From positions 682,001 through 746,000 of the forward strand of contig NZ_CP066796.1 of the NCBI RefSeq assembly GCF_017161565.1: a stretch of DNA of 64,000 bases, written 5' to 3'. A model generated the notes under the pieces. The model had not been told where the DNA came from. It saw nothing but the letters and a program-made list of their open reading frames with translations, and searched no databases. This document shows, one piece after another, positions 40,952 through 50,354 of this stretch. The number at the start of each line of letters is the position of its first letter. Positions within the stretch are counted from its first letter, which is position 1. The translations under genes and the position numbers were made by a program. The stretch comes from Erwinia amylovora. Its GTDB lineage: Bacteria; Pseudomonadota; Gammaproteobacteria; Enterobacterales; Enterobacteriaceae.

Positions 40952-41560
40952 TTACAGCAACCAGCCTTTAGCCTGTGCGTCATCAAGATGTTTTTTCAGG
41001 TAGGCCCACAGTTGCGGCCACTGGCTGGCCAGCTGCACATTTCGCGCCTCAACCTGTTCAAGACGGATGCCATTTTCGCGCCAGCTTTTACCTTCATTAT
41101 GCAGATTGAGCATAATCGGCAGCGCACGGTCGAGCATATTGGCAAAGCGGGCATCTACGCTTTCTCCCGCTTCATACTCATTCCACAACGCGCGAAAACG
41201 CTGCTTCAACGCATCGGGCAGCAGGCCGAAAATGCGCTCTGCGGCCGCCACTTCTTGCAGCTGAATCGCCTCGCGCGCGGCGATGTCGTAAACCATTACA
41301 TCGCCGGCATCAATTTCCACTACGTCGTGCAGCAGCGCCATCTGTATCACATGCTGGAGATCCACGGTTTGAGGGGCAAAGGGGGCGAGGCTCATCGCAG
41401 CCATGGCCAGGTGCCAACTATGCTCGGCGGAGTTTTCCTGACGCGCGTTGCCGAGCACGCGGGTGCGGCGCTCCACGACTTTCAGCTTATCCAGCTCCAT
41501 CAGGAACTGCACAACCTCTGTCATTGCGCCAAAATCTAGGGGTTTTGCCCTGTCAGACAT
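40952..41560 (-). CDS. HD-domain (YfbR/HDDC2-like) hydrolase
   Basis: 202 residues with the HD-superfamily metal pattern: histidine in ENSAEHSWHLAMAAM, the HD pair in MALLHDVVEIDAGD, and a later aspartate in ANMLDRALPIML. This is the arrangement of YfbR-like 5'-deoxynucleotidases and HDDC2. Cytoplasmic, probably acting on nucleoside monophosphates; the exact substrate is not decidable. It stands divergent from trhA, with its own promoter in 41561-41772. Confidence 0.82.
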   Translation of the reverse strand: MSDRAKPLDFGAMTEVVQFLMELDKLKVVERRTRVLGNARQENSAEHSWHLAMAAMSLAPFAPQTVDLQHVIQMALLHDVVEIDAGDVMVYDIAAREAIQLQEVAAAERIFGLLPDALKQRFRALWNEYEAGESVDARFANMLDRALPIMLNLHNEGKSWRENGIRLEQVEARNVQLASQWPQLWAYLKKHLDDAQAKGWLL

Positions 41561-41772
41561 TTACCGATCTCACTTATGTTCTGGAAACAGTGGTCAATAT
41601 TGTAGGGTAAACGATTGCGTATTTCTCGCGAGAATTTGTACAGAAACGTGAAATGTTATACTTTAGCTTACAAGTGTACTCTGAAAATATTCTCAGTCAG
41701 GATAAACGTCATACATTTTCCGCGACGGCATGCTGCGGTGATGAAGCCTGTCAGGTAAGGATGTTGAAAATT

Positions 41773-42432
41773 ATGGTACGAGAGAAAGCAGTGACCACGG
41801 GTTATTCGCTGGCGGAAGAAGTTGCCAACAGTATCAGCCATGCGGTCGGCTGCCTGCTGGGTATCATTGGTTTGGTATTCATGTTGAGACAGGCGCTCGA
41901 TGCCGGGGCAGATGCACTGGCCATTGCCAGCTACAGCCTGTATGGCGGCACGATCATCCTGCTGTTTCTGGCTTCCACGCTGTATCACGCCATTCCAGGT
42001 AAACGGGCTAAATTTTGGCTAAAAAAACTCGATCATTCTGCCATCTACCTGTTGATTGCCGGAACCTATACCCCCTTTCTGCTGGTTGGGCTGAAATCGC
42101 CGCTGGCATACTGGCTGATGGCGATAATCTGGGGCCTGGCGCTGATTGGGGTTATCTTTAAGCTGGCGTTCGCCCATCGTTTTGCCGTGCTTTCCCTGGT
42201 CACCTATATCCTGATGGGCTGGCTGTCGGTGATTGTGCTGTATCAGATGGTGATGCGCTTGCCGGCAGGCAGCGTCTGGCTGCTGGCCGCCGGCGGGATG
42301 ATTTATTCTCTCGGGGTGATTTTCTACGTGGCTAAGCGCATCCCTTTCAACCATGCAATCTGGCATGGTTTTGTACTCGGTGGCTCGCTGTGCCATTTTT
42401 TCGCTATCTATTTGTATCTCACGCCGCAGTGA
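41773..42432 (+). CDS. trhA: Hemolysin III / TrhA family membrane protein
   Basis: YqfA-type seven-helix membrane protein of the PAQR/hemolysin III family. ATG 41773 ([20 protein letters not shown]) gives 219 residues, the E. coli YqfA length; in-frame ATGs at 41761 and 41653 are less likely. Conserved [32 protein letters not shown] and the C-terminal [20 protein letters not shown] carry the family's His/Asp metal site. The E. coli protein has been tied to membrane energetics, not haemolysis. Its stop abuts the end of ygfZ (convergent). Confidence 0.9.
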   Translation: MVREKAVTTGYSLAEEVANSISHAVGCLLGIIGLVFMLRQALDAGADALAIASYSLYGGTIILLFLASTLYHAIPGKRAKFWLKKLDHSAIYLLIAGTYTPFLLVGLKSPLAYWLMAIIWGLALIGVIFKLAFAHRFAVLSLVTYILMGWLSVIVLYQMVMRLPAGSVWLLAAGGMIYSLGVIFYVAKRIPFNHAIWHGFVLGGSLCHFFAIYLYLTPQ

Positions 42433-43419
42433 TCATCCAGCGGTGATCTCGTAGGGCAGCGGCTGGATCGCCAGCTGTCCGCCTTCATCCCCCTGCACGC
42501 GCAGCACGGTATCGGCTGCCAGATCGTTATTCAGCACCGCCTGTACCCAGACATCGCCATTGTCGAGCTGGCAGGCGGCAAGAATGGTGCCGGTGCGCCG
42601 CCAGTTTTCCCCCATTTTCATCTCCAGCGCCTCGTTCGCCAGCGGCACGACGCCTGCTTTACCGGCCAGCCAATAGAGCGCGCGTTTATTGGCACCACGG
42701 AATTTGGCCCGTGCTACCATCTCTTGCCCGGTGTAACAGCCTTTTTTAAAGCTGATTGCCTCCAGCGCCTGCAGGTTAGCGGCTTGCGGGATAAACTGGG
42801 CGCTGGTAGCCGCGTCGATAATCGGCCAGCCGGCTTCAATATCGAGCGCCAGCCACTGCGCGCTGTCGTTAAGCTGCGCCTCACCCGCCAGCTTTTCAGC
42901 GATCTCTGCGGCTTTTGCTGTGGTCGTTACCAGTAAATAACGCTCGGCAGGCAGGTCGAACCACAGTAACGTGCTGTCACCCTGTTGTATTACCGGTGAC
43001 TCAGCATCCGGCAGCGTGCTGAACAGGTTTGCCAGCGCGGCACGGGCCTGGAAACCCGCGACGCCAAGCAGCACGGATCCCTCGTCAGCGGTAAGGGAAA
43101 TTTTGGCAAACACCGCGTACTTTTTCAGCTCGTTCAGTTGCTTATCAAGCAGGCTGCGGCGTTCAATGTAGGCCATTCCGCCGGCGCGGTGGAACAGACG
43201 CAGATTGCTCCACATCTTGCCTTTAGCATCGCAGTGTGCAGCTGGGCGGTGCTGGCTGTGGGGCAGGGCGGCGACATCCAGCGTCACCTGGCCTTGCAGA
43301 TAGCTGATATGGTCCGCACCGCTGGCATTCACCAGCGCCCACTCTTCCAGTGAAATCAGCGTCAGTGGCAGACGAGTTGATGCCACCGGTTGACGAGGCG
43401 GAAAGGAAATACTCGGCAT
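42433..43419 (-). CDS. ygfZ: tRNA-modifying/Fe-S protein YgfZ
   Basis: Folate-binding protein related to GcvT that helps maintain some Fe-S enzymes such as the tRNA methylthiotransferase MiaB. 328 residues. The diagnostic [17 protein letters not shown] with its essential cysteine is near residue 228. [14 protein letters not shown] and [12 protein letters not shown] are typical. It is divergent from sdhE, as in E. coli. Confidence 0.95.
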   Translation of the reverse strand: MPSISFPPRQPVASTRLPLTLISLEEWALVNASGADHISYLQGQVTLDVAALPHSQHRPAAHCDAKGKMWSNLRLFHRAGGMAYIERRSLLDKQLNELKKYAVFAKISLTADEGSVLLGVAGFQARAALANLFSTLPDAESPVIQQGDSTLLWFDLPAERYLLVTTTAKAAEIAEKLAGEAQLNDSAQWLALDIEAGWPIIDAATSAQFIPQAANLQALEAISFKKGCYTGQEMVARAKFRGANKRALYWLAGKAGVVPLANEALEMKMGENWRRTGTILAACQLDNGDVWVQAVLNNDLAADTVLRVQGDEGGQLAIQPLPYEITAG

Positions 43420-43644
43420 GATTCAGTCCTGAGTTAATCAATGTAGTGAGTTCTGCTACTCATGTTAAAAGAGCAGCCCCGCTTTGCAACCTGTTTCCGG
43501 GCGCTGCGGCACAAATCGCCTGATAATCCGATAACCGCTACTGCGGTTTGCGTGGCATCTCGCACGCTGATAAAGAGCGCATCAACAGCGCAACAAAAAA
43601 GCGCTACACTACGTGCCATGTTTGGTTAACCGTTGTTGAGTGAG

Positions 43645-43911
43645 ATGGATATTACAAATAAATCACGTATTCACTGGGCATGCCGTCGCGGCATGCGCGA
43701 GCTGGATATCTCGATCATGCCCTTTTTCCAGTATGAATTTGACTCGCTGAACGACAGCGATAAACGGCTGTTCGTTCGCCTGCTGGAGAGCGATGACCCG
43801 GACCTGTTCAACTGGCTGATGAACCACGGCGAGCCGGCAGACGTGGAGCTGAAAAGGATGGTGGCGCTAATCCAACAAAGAAATAAACAACGTGGTCCTG
43901 TGGCAATGTGA
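43645..43911 (+). CDS. sdhE: FAD assembly factor SdhE
   Basis: Helps covalent FAD attachment to SdhA and FrdA. ATG 43645 ([20 protein letters not shown]) gives 88 residues, identical in length to E. coli SdhE, with the essential RGMRELD motif. An in-frame ATG at 43633 would add four residues. Its end overlaps cptA by 20 bp. Confidence 0.95.
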   Translation: MDITNKSRIHWACRRGMRELDISIMPFFQYEFDSLNDSDKRLFVRLLESDDPDLFNWLMNHGEPADVELKRMVALIQQRNKQRGPVAM

Positions 43912-44311
43912 ACTGCGGCCATCAAGGCTGGCACAGCGGTTTTCGCTGCTGCTGCATGGGGCAGTGATGCTGGCGCTGCTATTGCCGACATGGCCCGCCA
44001 GCTCTGGCCTGGTGCGGATGCTGTTGCTGGTTTTGGTACTGTTGGAGTGCATACGCAGTCGGCGGCGCATTGGTCGTCGCCAGGGGGATATCGCTCTGTT
44101 GGAAGGGCATGAGCTACGCTGGCGTCAACGCGAGTGGTGCATTATTTCCCGTCCGTGGCTGACCGGGCAGGCAATCCTGCTGTTACTACAGGATACTCAT
44201 GGACAGCGCGAGCGACTATGGCTGTTCGCCGACGGCATGGAAAAACGTAACTGGCGTCAGCTGCGCCTGCAATTGCTGAACAGTAAAGTACAGGGGAATG
44301 GCTGGTGCTAA
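43892..44311 (+). CDS. cptA: YgfX/CptA family membrane protein
   Basis: 139-residue inner-membrane protein with two helices near residues 17-50 and a basic cytoplasmic tail ([12 protein letters not shown]). E. coli YgfX was proposed as the toxin of a CptAB pair with SdhE, but the antitoxin role of SdhE is doubtful; the family may help flavinylation or membrane stress. ATG/GTG choice: the 20-bp overlap with sdhE is as in E. coli. Confidence 0.88.
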   Translation: MVLWQCELRPSRLAQRFSLLLHGAVMLALLLPTWPASSGLVRMLLLVLVLLECIRSRRRIGRRQGDIALLEGHELRWRQREWCIISRPWLTGQAILLLLQDTHGQRERLWLFADGMEKRNWRQLRLQLLNSKVQGNGWC

Positions 44312-44428
44312 CCTCAGGTTGATTCTGCCCGGCCGGTTTTCCGGCCAGGCATAACTGACAGTGAGCGCTTTACGCCTCGTCCGGCGAATGAGCAAAGCGT
44401 CTGGCGCGACGCGGCCGGAGCAGCCGGG

Positions 44429-44947
44429 CTACAACAGTTGCGCCATCTCGGTCAGGATCTGCTCACACCACCGGGCGATACGCTCATCCGTTTGCTCAAA
44501 CTGGTTTATATCATCCAGCGCCAGGCCAACAAACTTCTTACCGTCGTCGGTAAGCGGTTTCTGACTGGCGAACTCATAGCCAGCCAGCGGCCAGTAGCCG
44601 ATGAACTGCACGCCGCAAGGTGTCAGCACCTCGTGGAGCATGCCCAGCGCATCAAGGAACCACTCGCTGTATTCGCCCTGGTCGCCCATGCCATACAGCG
44701 CCACGATTTTGCCCTGCAGACTTAGCTTGGGCAGATCGGTCCAGACTGCCTCCCAGTCCTCCTGCAACTCGCCAAAATCCCAGGTGGGAATACCAAGGAT
44801 CAGCAAATCATACTGTTCCATCAGTGTGGGAGAGTCATCTTTCAGGTTGTGCAGCGTGACCAGATCTTCGCCGATAAAGTCGCGAATTTTCTCTGCGGCC
44901 ATCTCGGTGTAGCAGGTACTGGAGCCGTAAAACAGACCGATTTTCAT
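44429..44947 (-). CDS. fldB: Flavodoxin 2
   Basis: FMN electron carrier of 172 residues (E. coli FldB 173). Phosphate-binding [21 protein letters not shown] loops [18 protein letters not shown] and [20 protein letters not shown]. Convergent with cptA; in E. coli fldB belongs to the SoxRS regulon. No gene is seen between its start and the next gene (44948-45176). Confidence 0.95.
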   Translation of the reverse strand: MKIGLFYGSSTCYTEMAAEKIRDFIGEDLVTLHNLKDDSPTLMEQYDLLILGIPTWDFGELQEDWEAVWTDLPKLSLQGKIVALYGMGDQGEYSEWFLDALGMLHEVLTPCGVQFIGYWPLAGYEFASQKPLTDDGKKFVGLALDDINQFEQTDERIARWCEQILTEMAQLL

Positions 44948-45176
44948 ATTAGTTCTTTAAAATTAACAGGTTGTAGTTGGCAGGCCTGGTGAAGCCCAAA
45001 TAATACTGATGCCGCATCAAAACCCGCGCAACAAATTCGTTAAGCGGGAAACCCCTTCAGGGACTTTCACCAAACCGCCAGCGCCATATGACAACAATCG
45101 ATGACGAAACCTGGCGTTTATTGTTTGTCACGCAAGCAATCATTTTCGTGACCCTGAGCTCAATGGCTTGATGCCG

Positions 45177-46130
45177 TTAAGTCCGGGCTTCCAGCGCCGC
45201 CGGTTTGACGCGCATGGCACCGATAACCCCGGCAACCAGGCAGGCAATACCGGCTAAGGTCAGTAACGGAGGCCACGCCTGGCGCAGCAAGAAAGTATAA
45301 GCCAACCCGGCAAGGATTTCGAAGACAATCAATGGCCCAAGCAGAACCGTTGGCAATCGCTGGCTGGCCTCGTTCCAGCACAGTGCGCCAATCCACGAAC
45401 ACAGCACACCAATGGCGAGCATCAGCGGAATAAACACGTCAGGCCGTGGGCCAAACGGCAAGGCAAACACGGTATCAGTGACGCTCAGTTGTCCACAAAC
45501 GGCAATATAGCCGAGCAGCGCCAGCGGGAACGTTACCACCCCCTGTGCCGTGGCCCAGGAGGAAGGCCGTGTTGCTGGATTTTTGCGCAGCCAGCGAGCG
45601 TTACGTAAAGGAAACCACGTCCAGCATGCCACAGCGATCACAGCCAGCACCAACCCGCCGCCATAACGCCACGGATCAACCGGGGCTACGTTCGCCTTTA
45701 GCTCGGCAATATTGACCAGCGCCAGCCCCAGTGCAATGACCAACAGCGGCGGAGTTAACCTACGCCAGGACAGCTGCCCTTCCTCGTGGCCGTAAAACAG
45801 GTTGGCCGCCACGGAAATGACCACGGGTAATGTGCCGATTATCATGGTTGAAACCGGTGCCCCTGTACGCTGAATAGCGCTGGCCAGGCAGAAGTAATAC
45901 AGCAGGTTGCCAATCACCGTCAGCTGCAAAGCCTCCAGCCAGTCTGCGTTGGTTAAACGCCGCAAGCGGCGGCGGTCGAACCAGGCCAGCGGTAAAGCAA
46001 CCAGCCCAAACGCCAGATAACGAGCAGTCGACTGCAGCGCTGCCGGGTAATCCGCAACAAGAACCGGCCCGACGAAAATCAGCCCCCACATCATGCCAGC
46101 CGCCAGCGCGAACAGAATGCCAATAAACAT
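45177..46130 (-). CDS. DMT-superfamily (EamA) transporter
   Basis: 317 residues with about ten predicted membrane helices in two EamA repeats (ILFALAAGMMWGLIFVGPVL at the start; LAIGVLCSWIGALCWNEASQ in the second half). This is the layout of drug/metabolite exporters; the substrate is unknown. ATG 46130 follows a GGAG site. It is an accessory gene between fldB and xerD, where E. coli has none. Confidence 0.82.
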   Translation of the reverse strand: MFIGILFALAAGMMWGLIFVGPVLVADYPAALQSTARYLAFGLVALPLAWFDRRRLRRLTNADWLEALQLTVIGNLLYYFCLASAIQRTGAPVSTMIIGTLPVVISVAANLFYGHEEGQLSWRRLTPPLLVIALGLALVNIAELKANVAPVDPWRYGGGLVLAVIAVACWTWFPLRNARWLRKNPATRPSSWATAQGVVTFPLALLGYIAVCGQLSVTDTVFALPFGPRPDVFIPLMLAIGVLCSWIGALCWNEASQRLPTVLLGPLIVFEILAGLAYTFLLRQAWPPLLTLAGIACLVAGVIGAMRVKPAALEART

Positions 46131-46639
46131 AGTGACTCCATCAACTGAAGAAAGTGATTATCCAGGGCTATGACTTTTCTTTAGATCAGTGTAAGACGTT
46201 GAGCGTAGATATTCATTCTATGGCTGCATGGCGTTTGATGATTTGATGCAATACCACCAGTCAGCGATGTCGGCTTGCTGTGCCTGCTGATTTCGTCGGG
46301 TTGAATCGGCCTGTTCGCATTTGCCAGATCAATACTTATCGTTACGCAATAAGCTCAAAAGCTCTCGCTTTGACTGAGGAGTGATAAGCCACAGGGAGTG
46401 AAAAGAGAGTCGGGAGATGGGCGTGTACACAAGCGAGGGCAGAACCCAGTTTCTCCAATCGATGAAGAAAAATGGCGCGGCAAGCCTGGCCTGAGTTATC
46501 CGGCCAGGCACCAAAATCAATTTCTGTGCATAAAAAGGCTTAACTGAAAGGCAGATGGCTCCGTCTGATTGGAATGTTCGAAATCGGTTTTCTTAGCGCA
46601 CAGAACATTGCAAATCTTCCAGCGGTGAAACCCGGGCAC
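46131..46639. other. Intergenic segment between the transporter and effector genes
   Basis: About 500 bases without a supported gene. A 63-codon minus-strand frame at 46329-46520 was considered, but it has no recognisable family or ribosome site. The segment probably contains the transporter promoter and the 3' end of the effector transcript. Confidence 0.4.
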
Positions 46640-48319
46640 TTATTTCCCGGCTCCGGCATTTGCCAGGTCGTAATTTCTCGCCGCTTCCGCCGTCATCACC
46701 GAGCGACTGTATTCAACCGGTGCCGACGCCGATCCTTTAGAGGTTTGTAAGAAGCTCACGTTACTGCCAACATCCCTGAAGCCCGATGCGTTGCCATAAT
46801 CATTCAGACTGCCGCTGCTGTTAGCACGATTGTTCAAATCATAACCATTTTCAAAATAGTTCGACTGTGAGAAAACCGTCGCGTTTTTTGCCAGGCTAAA
46901 GCCCAGGTTGTAGTTATCGATTAAATTATTATAAACGTCGAATTTCCCCTCGCGCATCAGGCCGGGAGAACGCACGTCAATGTTGTTAAAGATGTTATTC
47001 GCAATGGTCATCCGTGGATATCCGCCATATTTTTGCGAGGAGGCGTCGGAATCATCCGGCTGTCCCAGGATCACACCATACTCATTATCTTTGAATTCAG
47101 AATTGGACAGCGTGACGTTATCAGCCGTTCCCCCTACGTACAGTAACTTATCAAGGCCCGTTGCGTCTTTTGACTTGGTGCCGCTGAAAGTATTGTGATC
47201 GATCCAGTAGCCCTGACCGTTACTGATAAACAGGGGAATATCCCCGTTGGCTCGATAGCGTGCATCGTGGGTGAAATCGAGGTTACGGAAAACGTCATTG
47301 CCTGCCGTTTTATCGCTGGCAAGATAGATATTATTCAGCCCCATTCCCTGCGAGGTACCTTCCAGGGTCTTGTTTGCGCCGAATTTAATTACCGTCTTAT
47401 CGCTGGCGGACAGGCTTTTTGCCAGCTTGATGGTGGTGGGTTCATCTCCCGTCAGGTTTTTTTCCAGTTCGTCAACGGTGGAAACCGTCACCACTTTGCC
47501 ACCGGACCCACCCGTGGTATTTGCTGCTTTAGCATAACCGGTTATCCCGGCAAGGCCATCCCCATTGCTCCCCTTCGCCGCCGCTCGCGGAGAAGCAGGT
47601 TGCGTTGGCTGTGGCACAGGGCTTTTCGTCGTGGCGTTGGCTGCCAGCACCTTATCAGCCCCTTCTTTAACCGCCACATGTGGTGATACGTCTTTCGTGG
47701 GCTGCGGTACAGGGCTGGGCGTTATGTCATATTTTGCCGTAAGCGAAGGCAGCTTATGCGTTGTATTTATCTCAGGCTGTGGCATCGCCTTCGGCTGCGA
47801 CGCCTCGCCGCTGGTGGAGCGGGCTGCAGGCGCATAAATAACCGGATTATTCCCCGCAGAACGGTCGTCGGCAAGGTGATTATCTGTTGCTTTATTTTGC
47901 CCCCTCTCTGACTGGCTAAGGTGGTGAAGGACGGCATGTGGTTGCGGCGATGAAACCGGTTTTCCGTATGCCTGCTGTCCGCCCTGTATTGCTGCGCCTG
48001 ACTGAGCATGTTGAAGAGGGGATAAGAGGCGTTGAAAAATATCACGTAACAGCTGCGCTATTTTCGTTAGCGTGGCCTGTAACGAAGTCCCGTTGGCATT
48101 TCCCGCCTGTTCACCCGGCTTGAGGGAAAAACTTAACGGTCCTCTCTCATGAGCGGCAGAAAGTTTCGACACGGCATGGGGTGGCGCATAACTGATAAAG
48201 GAATTGCCGGACGCCGCTGATGTCGCTGAAGCCCCGGCAGAAGCTCCCTGCATGGGCTGCGTTGTGACAGGAGGCAGATAAGCAGCAGGTGACCCGCTTA
48301 CTCGATTCTGTATAATCAC
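46640..48319 (-). CDS. Putative type III-secreted pectate lyase-like effector (PL1/Amb_all)
   Basis: 559 residues from GTG 48319, with GAGGATT as ribosome site. Residues 1 to about 250 are Ser/Ala/Pro/Gln-rich with no Sec signal peptide (MIIQNRVSGSPAAYLPPVTT), as in type III substrates, and include two SPVPQPT units. From about residue 250 a parallel beta-helix pectate lyase domain begins (GGSGGKVVTVSTVDELEKNL), with GYWIDHNTFSG (the PL1 vWiDH motif), YGVILGQPDDSDAS and VRSPGLMREGKFDVYNNLID. The upstream hrp box makes HrpL control and type III delivery likely. This organisation parallels HrpW (harpin plus pectate lyase), but HrpW uses a different lyase family. Catalytic activity is unproven. 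Confidence 0.8.
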   Translation of the reverse strand: MIIQNRVSGSPAAYLPPVTTQPMQGASAGASATSAASGNSFISYAPPHAVSKLSAAHERGPLSFSLKPGEQAGNANGTSLQATLTKIAQLLRDIFQRLLSPLQHAQSGAAIQGGQQAYGKPVSSPQPHAVLHHLSQSERGQNKATDNHLADDRSAGNNPVIYAPAARSTSGEASQPKAMPQPEINTTHKLPSLTAKYDITPSPVPQPTKDVSPHVAVKEGADKVLAANATTKSPVPQPTQPASPRAAAKGSNGDGLAGITGYAKAANTTGGSGGKVVTVSTVDELEKNLTGDEPTTIKLAKSLSASDKTVIKFGANKTLEGTSQGMGLNNIYLASDKTAGNDVFRNLDFTHDARYRANGDIPLFISNGQGYWIDHNTFSGTKSKDATGLDKLLYVGGTADNVTLSNSEFKDNEYGVILGQPDDSDASSQKYGGYPRMTIANNIFNNIDVRSPGLMREGKFDVYNNLIDNYNLGFSLAKNATVFSQSNYFENGYDLNNRANSSGSLNDYGNASGFRDVGSNVSFLQTSKGSASAPVEYSRSVMTAEAARNYDLANAGAGK

Positions 48320-48458
48320 ATTAAATCCTCAAAGTGTGCCGGGTTGCGCCCTGCCTTTCTCACGTACATCTCGCAATGCAGAATTGACCGTCGGTCTTGT
48401 CGGCCTGATTGCATCGTCTTTTCCCCTTAGCTGTCGTCACCAGGGAAGGGTTCATACC

Positions 48459-48486
48459 TGAGTGGTAATGATTTCTATCGGGTTCC
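48459..48486 (-). promoter_or_regulatory. hrp box (HrpL-dependent promoter)
   Basis: On the minus strand GGAACC (48481-48486), exactly 15 bases, then CCACTCA (48459-48465). This meets the hrp-box consensus GGAACC-N15/16-CCACNNA at every fixed position. It is 140 bp before the effector start, a normal leader length. Confidence 0.88.
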
Positions 48487-48706
48487 GCCAGGGTAGGTTC
48501 TCATTTCGCTTCACCCCGATATTCCCGACCTTATTCTTCTTAAATGCGGGCAGCAACGATATCAGAACAGGACAAAAATAAGGCATAATAGGCTTAGTTA
48601 TGACGCACTTATTAGTATCAATACCTTGATATCTCTACTATAAAGCGGGTTTATGAACGCAAACAACGTCTCATATGGCGGATAAGTTGCTGAAAAGGGG
48701 AGAGCG

Positions 48707-49600
48707 GTGCAGGATAACGATCTGATTGAGCAATTCCTTGATGCCCTGTGGATCGAGCGCAACCTGGCGCAAAATACCGTGGATTCTTATCGCCTCGATC
48801 TGCGCTCACTGGGTGACTGGCTGGCGCACCAGCAGCTGTCGCTGTTGAATGTGGAGGTAGCCAATCTGCAGGAGTTTCTTGCGCAGCGCCTGGAGGGGGG
48901 TTATAAAGCCAGCAGTTCTGCGCGCCTGCTTAGCGCCATGCGCCGTCTGTTTCAATATCTGTATCGGGAAAAGCTGCGTGATGACGACCCCAGCGCGCTG
49001 CTCTCCTCACCCAAGCTGCCGCAGCGCCTGCCGAAGGATCTGTCGGAAGCCCAGGTAGAAAGGCTGTTACAGGCACCTTGCCTCGATCTGCCGATTGAAC
49101 TGCGCGATAAGGCGATGCTGGAACTGCTGTACGCCACCGGTCTGCGCGTGACTGAACTGGTCGGTTTGACCCTGAGCGATATCAGCCTTCGTCAGGGGGT
49201 GGTACGGGTGATGGGTAAAGGAAATAAGGAACGTCTGGTACCGATGGGGGAAGAGGCGGTGCACTGGATCGAGCAGTTTATTGAGTACGGCCGCCCGTGG
49301 CTGCTCAATGGACAGACGATTGACGTGTTGTTCCCCAGTAATCGTGCGAAACAAATGACGCGTCAAACCTTCTGGCATCGCATCAAGCATTACGCCACAC
49401 TGGCAGGCATTGACAGCGAAAAACTGTCACCCCACGTTCTGCGTCATGCTTTTGCAACCCATTTGCTGAACCACGGGGCAGATTTGCGTGTCGTACAGAT
49501 GTTATTAGGTCACAGCGATTTATCAACGACACAGATTTATACACATGTAGCGACAGAGCGCCTGCGGCAGCTGCATCAGCAACACCATCCACGCGCCTGA
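48707..49600 (+). CDS. xerD: Tyrosine recombinase XerD
   Basis: Resolves chromosome dimers at dif with XerC and FtsK. GTG 48707 gives 297 residues. Catalytic set: arginine in ATGLRVTELVGLTLSDI, lysine in MGKGNKERLVPMG, HVLRHAFATHLLNHG, and the tyrosine in DLSTTQIYTHVATERLRQL. This is the housekeeping recombinase in its enteric context (xerD-dsbC-recJ), not a mobile-element integrase. Confidence 0.97.
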   Translation: MQDNDLIEQFLDALWIERNLAQNTVDSYRLDLRSLGDWLAHQQLSLLNVEVANLQEFLAQRLEGGYKASSSARLLSAMRRLFQYLYREKLRDDDPSALLSSPKLPQRLPKDLSEAQVERLLQAPCLDLPIELRDKAMLELLYATGLRVTELVGLTLSDISLRQGVVRVMGKGNKERLVPMGEEAVHWIEQFIEYGRPWLLNGQTIDVLFPSNRAKQMTRQTFWHRIKHYATLAGIDSEKLSPHVLRHAFATHLLNHGADLRVVQMLLGHSDLSTTQIYTHVATERLRQLHQQHHPRA

Positions 49601-49644
49601 ATGAGCGCAAAAAAGCCTGTATAAGAGGCGATAAGGACATAGTT

Positions 49645-50349
49645 ATGAAAAAGCATTACCTGTTACTTTCAGTATTATTAGCCGCAGTCAGTGGACTGGC
49701 AAACGCTGATGATGCATCTATCCGGCAGTCGTTAAGCAAACTGGGCTTACAACAGACTGAGATCCAACCTTCGCCACTGGCGGGATTTAAAACCGTGCTA
49801 AGCGAAAGCGGTGTACTGTACGTCACCGACGACGGCAAACATTTTATTCAGGGGCCGCTCTATGATGTCAGCGGCAGCCATCCGGTTAACGTCACCAACA
49901 AGCTGCTGGAAAAGAAAGTGGAAGCGCTAAGCAAAGAGATGATCGTCTACAAAGCGCCGAAAGAGCAGTACGTGGTCACGGTGTTTACCGATATCACCTG
50001 TGGCTACTGTCATAAACTGCATCAGCAGATGGCGGACTACAATGCTCTGGGGATCACCGTGCGCTATCTGGCCTTCCCGCGTGAAGGGATGGAAGGCCCG
50101 GTGGCGAAAAAGATGAAATCCATCTGGTGTGCCGCCGACCGTAACAAGGCGCTTGATGCGGCGATGAAAGGTGATGAGGTGAAAGCGGCTGACTGTAAGA
50201 TTGACCTGTCACAGCATTATACACTGGGCGCCCAGTACGGTATTCAGGGTACTCCGGCTATGCTGTTGCAGGACGGCACGCTGGTGCCTGGCTATCAGGG
50301 AGCGCAGGAACTGAAGAAATTCCTTGACGGCCAGAAAAATGGTGGCTGA
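49645..50349 (+). CDS. dsbC: Thiol:disulfide interchange protein DsbC
   Basis: Periplasmic disulfide isomerase. 234 residues with signal peptide MKKHYLLLSVLLAAVSGLAN and the CGYC active site in VFTDITCGYCHKLH, near residue 116. The family's dimerisation domain precedes it; GIQGTPAMLLQDGTLVPGYQ holds the cis-proline. RecJ starts 5 bp after its stop. Confidence 0.97.
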   Translation: MKKHYLLLSVLLAAVSGLANADDASIRQSLSKLGLQQTEIQPSPLAGFKTVLSESGVLYVTDDGKHFIQGPLYDVSGSHPVNVTNKLLEKKVEALSKEMIVYKAPKEQYVVTVFTDITCGYCHKLHQQMADYNALGITVRYLAFPREGMEGPVAKKMKSIWCAADRNKALDAAMKGDEVKAADCKIDLSQHYTLGAQYGIQGTPAMLLQDGTLVPGYQGAQELKKFLDGQKNGG

Positions 50350-50354
50350 TTTTT

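Noticed and set aside
46329..46520. 63-codon frame between the DMT exporter and the effector
   Set aside because: No ribosome site, no known family and no context support; may be chance.
48707..49600. xerD as a mobile-element integrase
   Set aside because: It is the housekeeping recombinase in the conserved xerD-dsbC-recJ order, with no attachment repeats around it.
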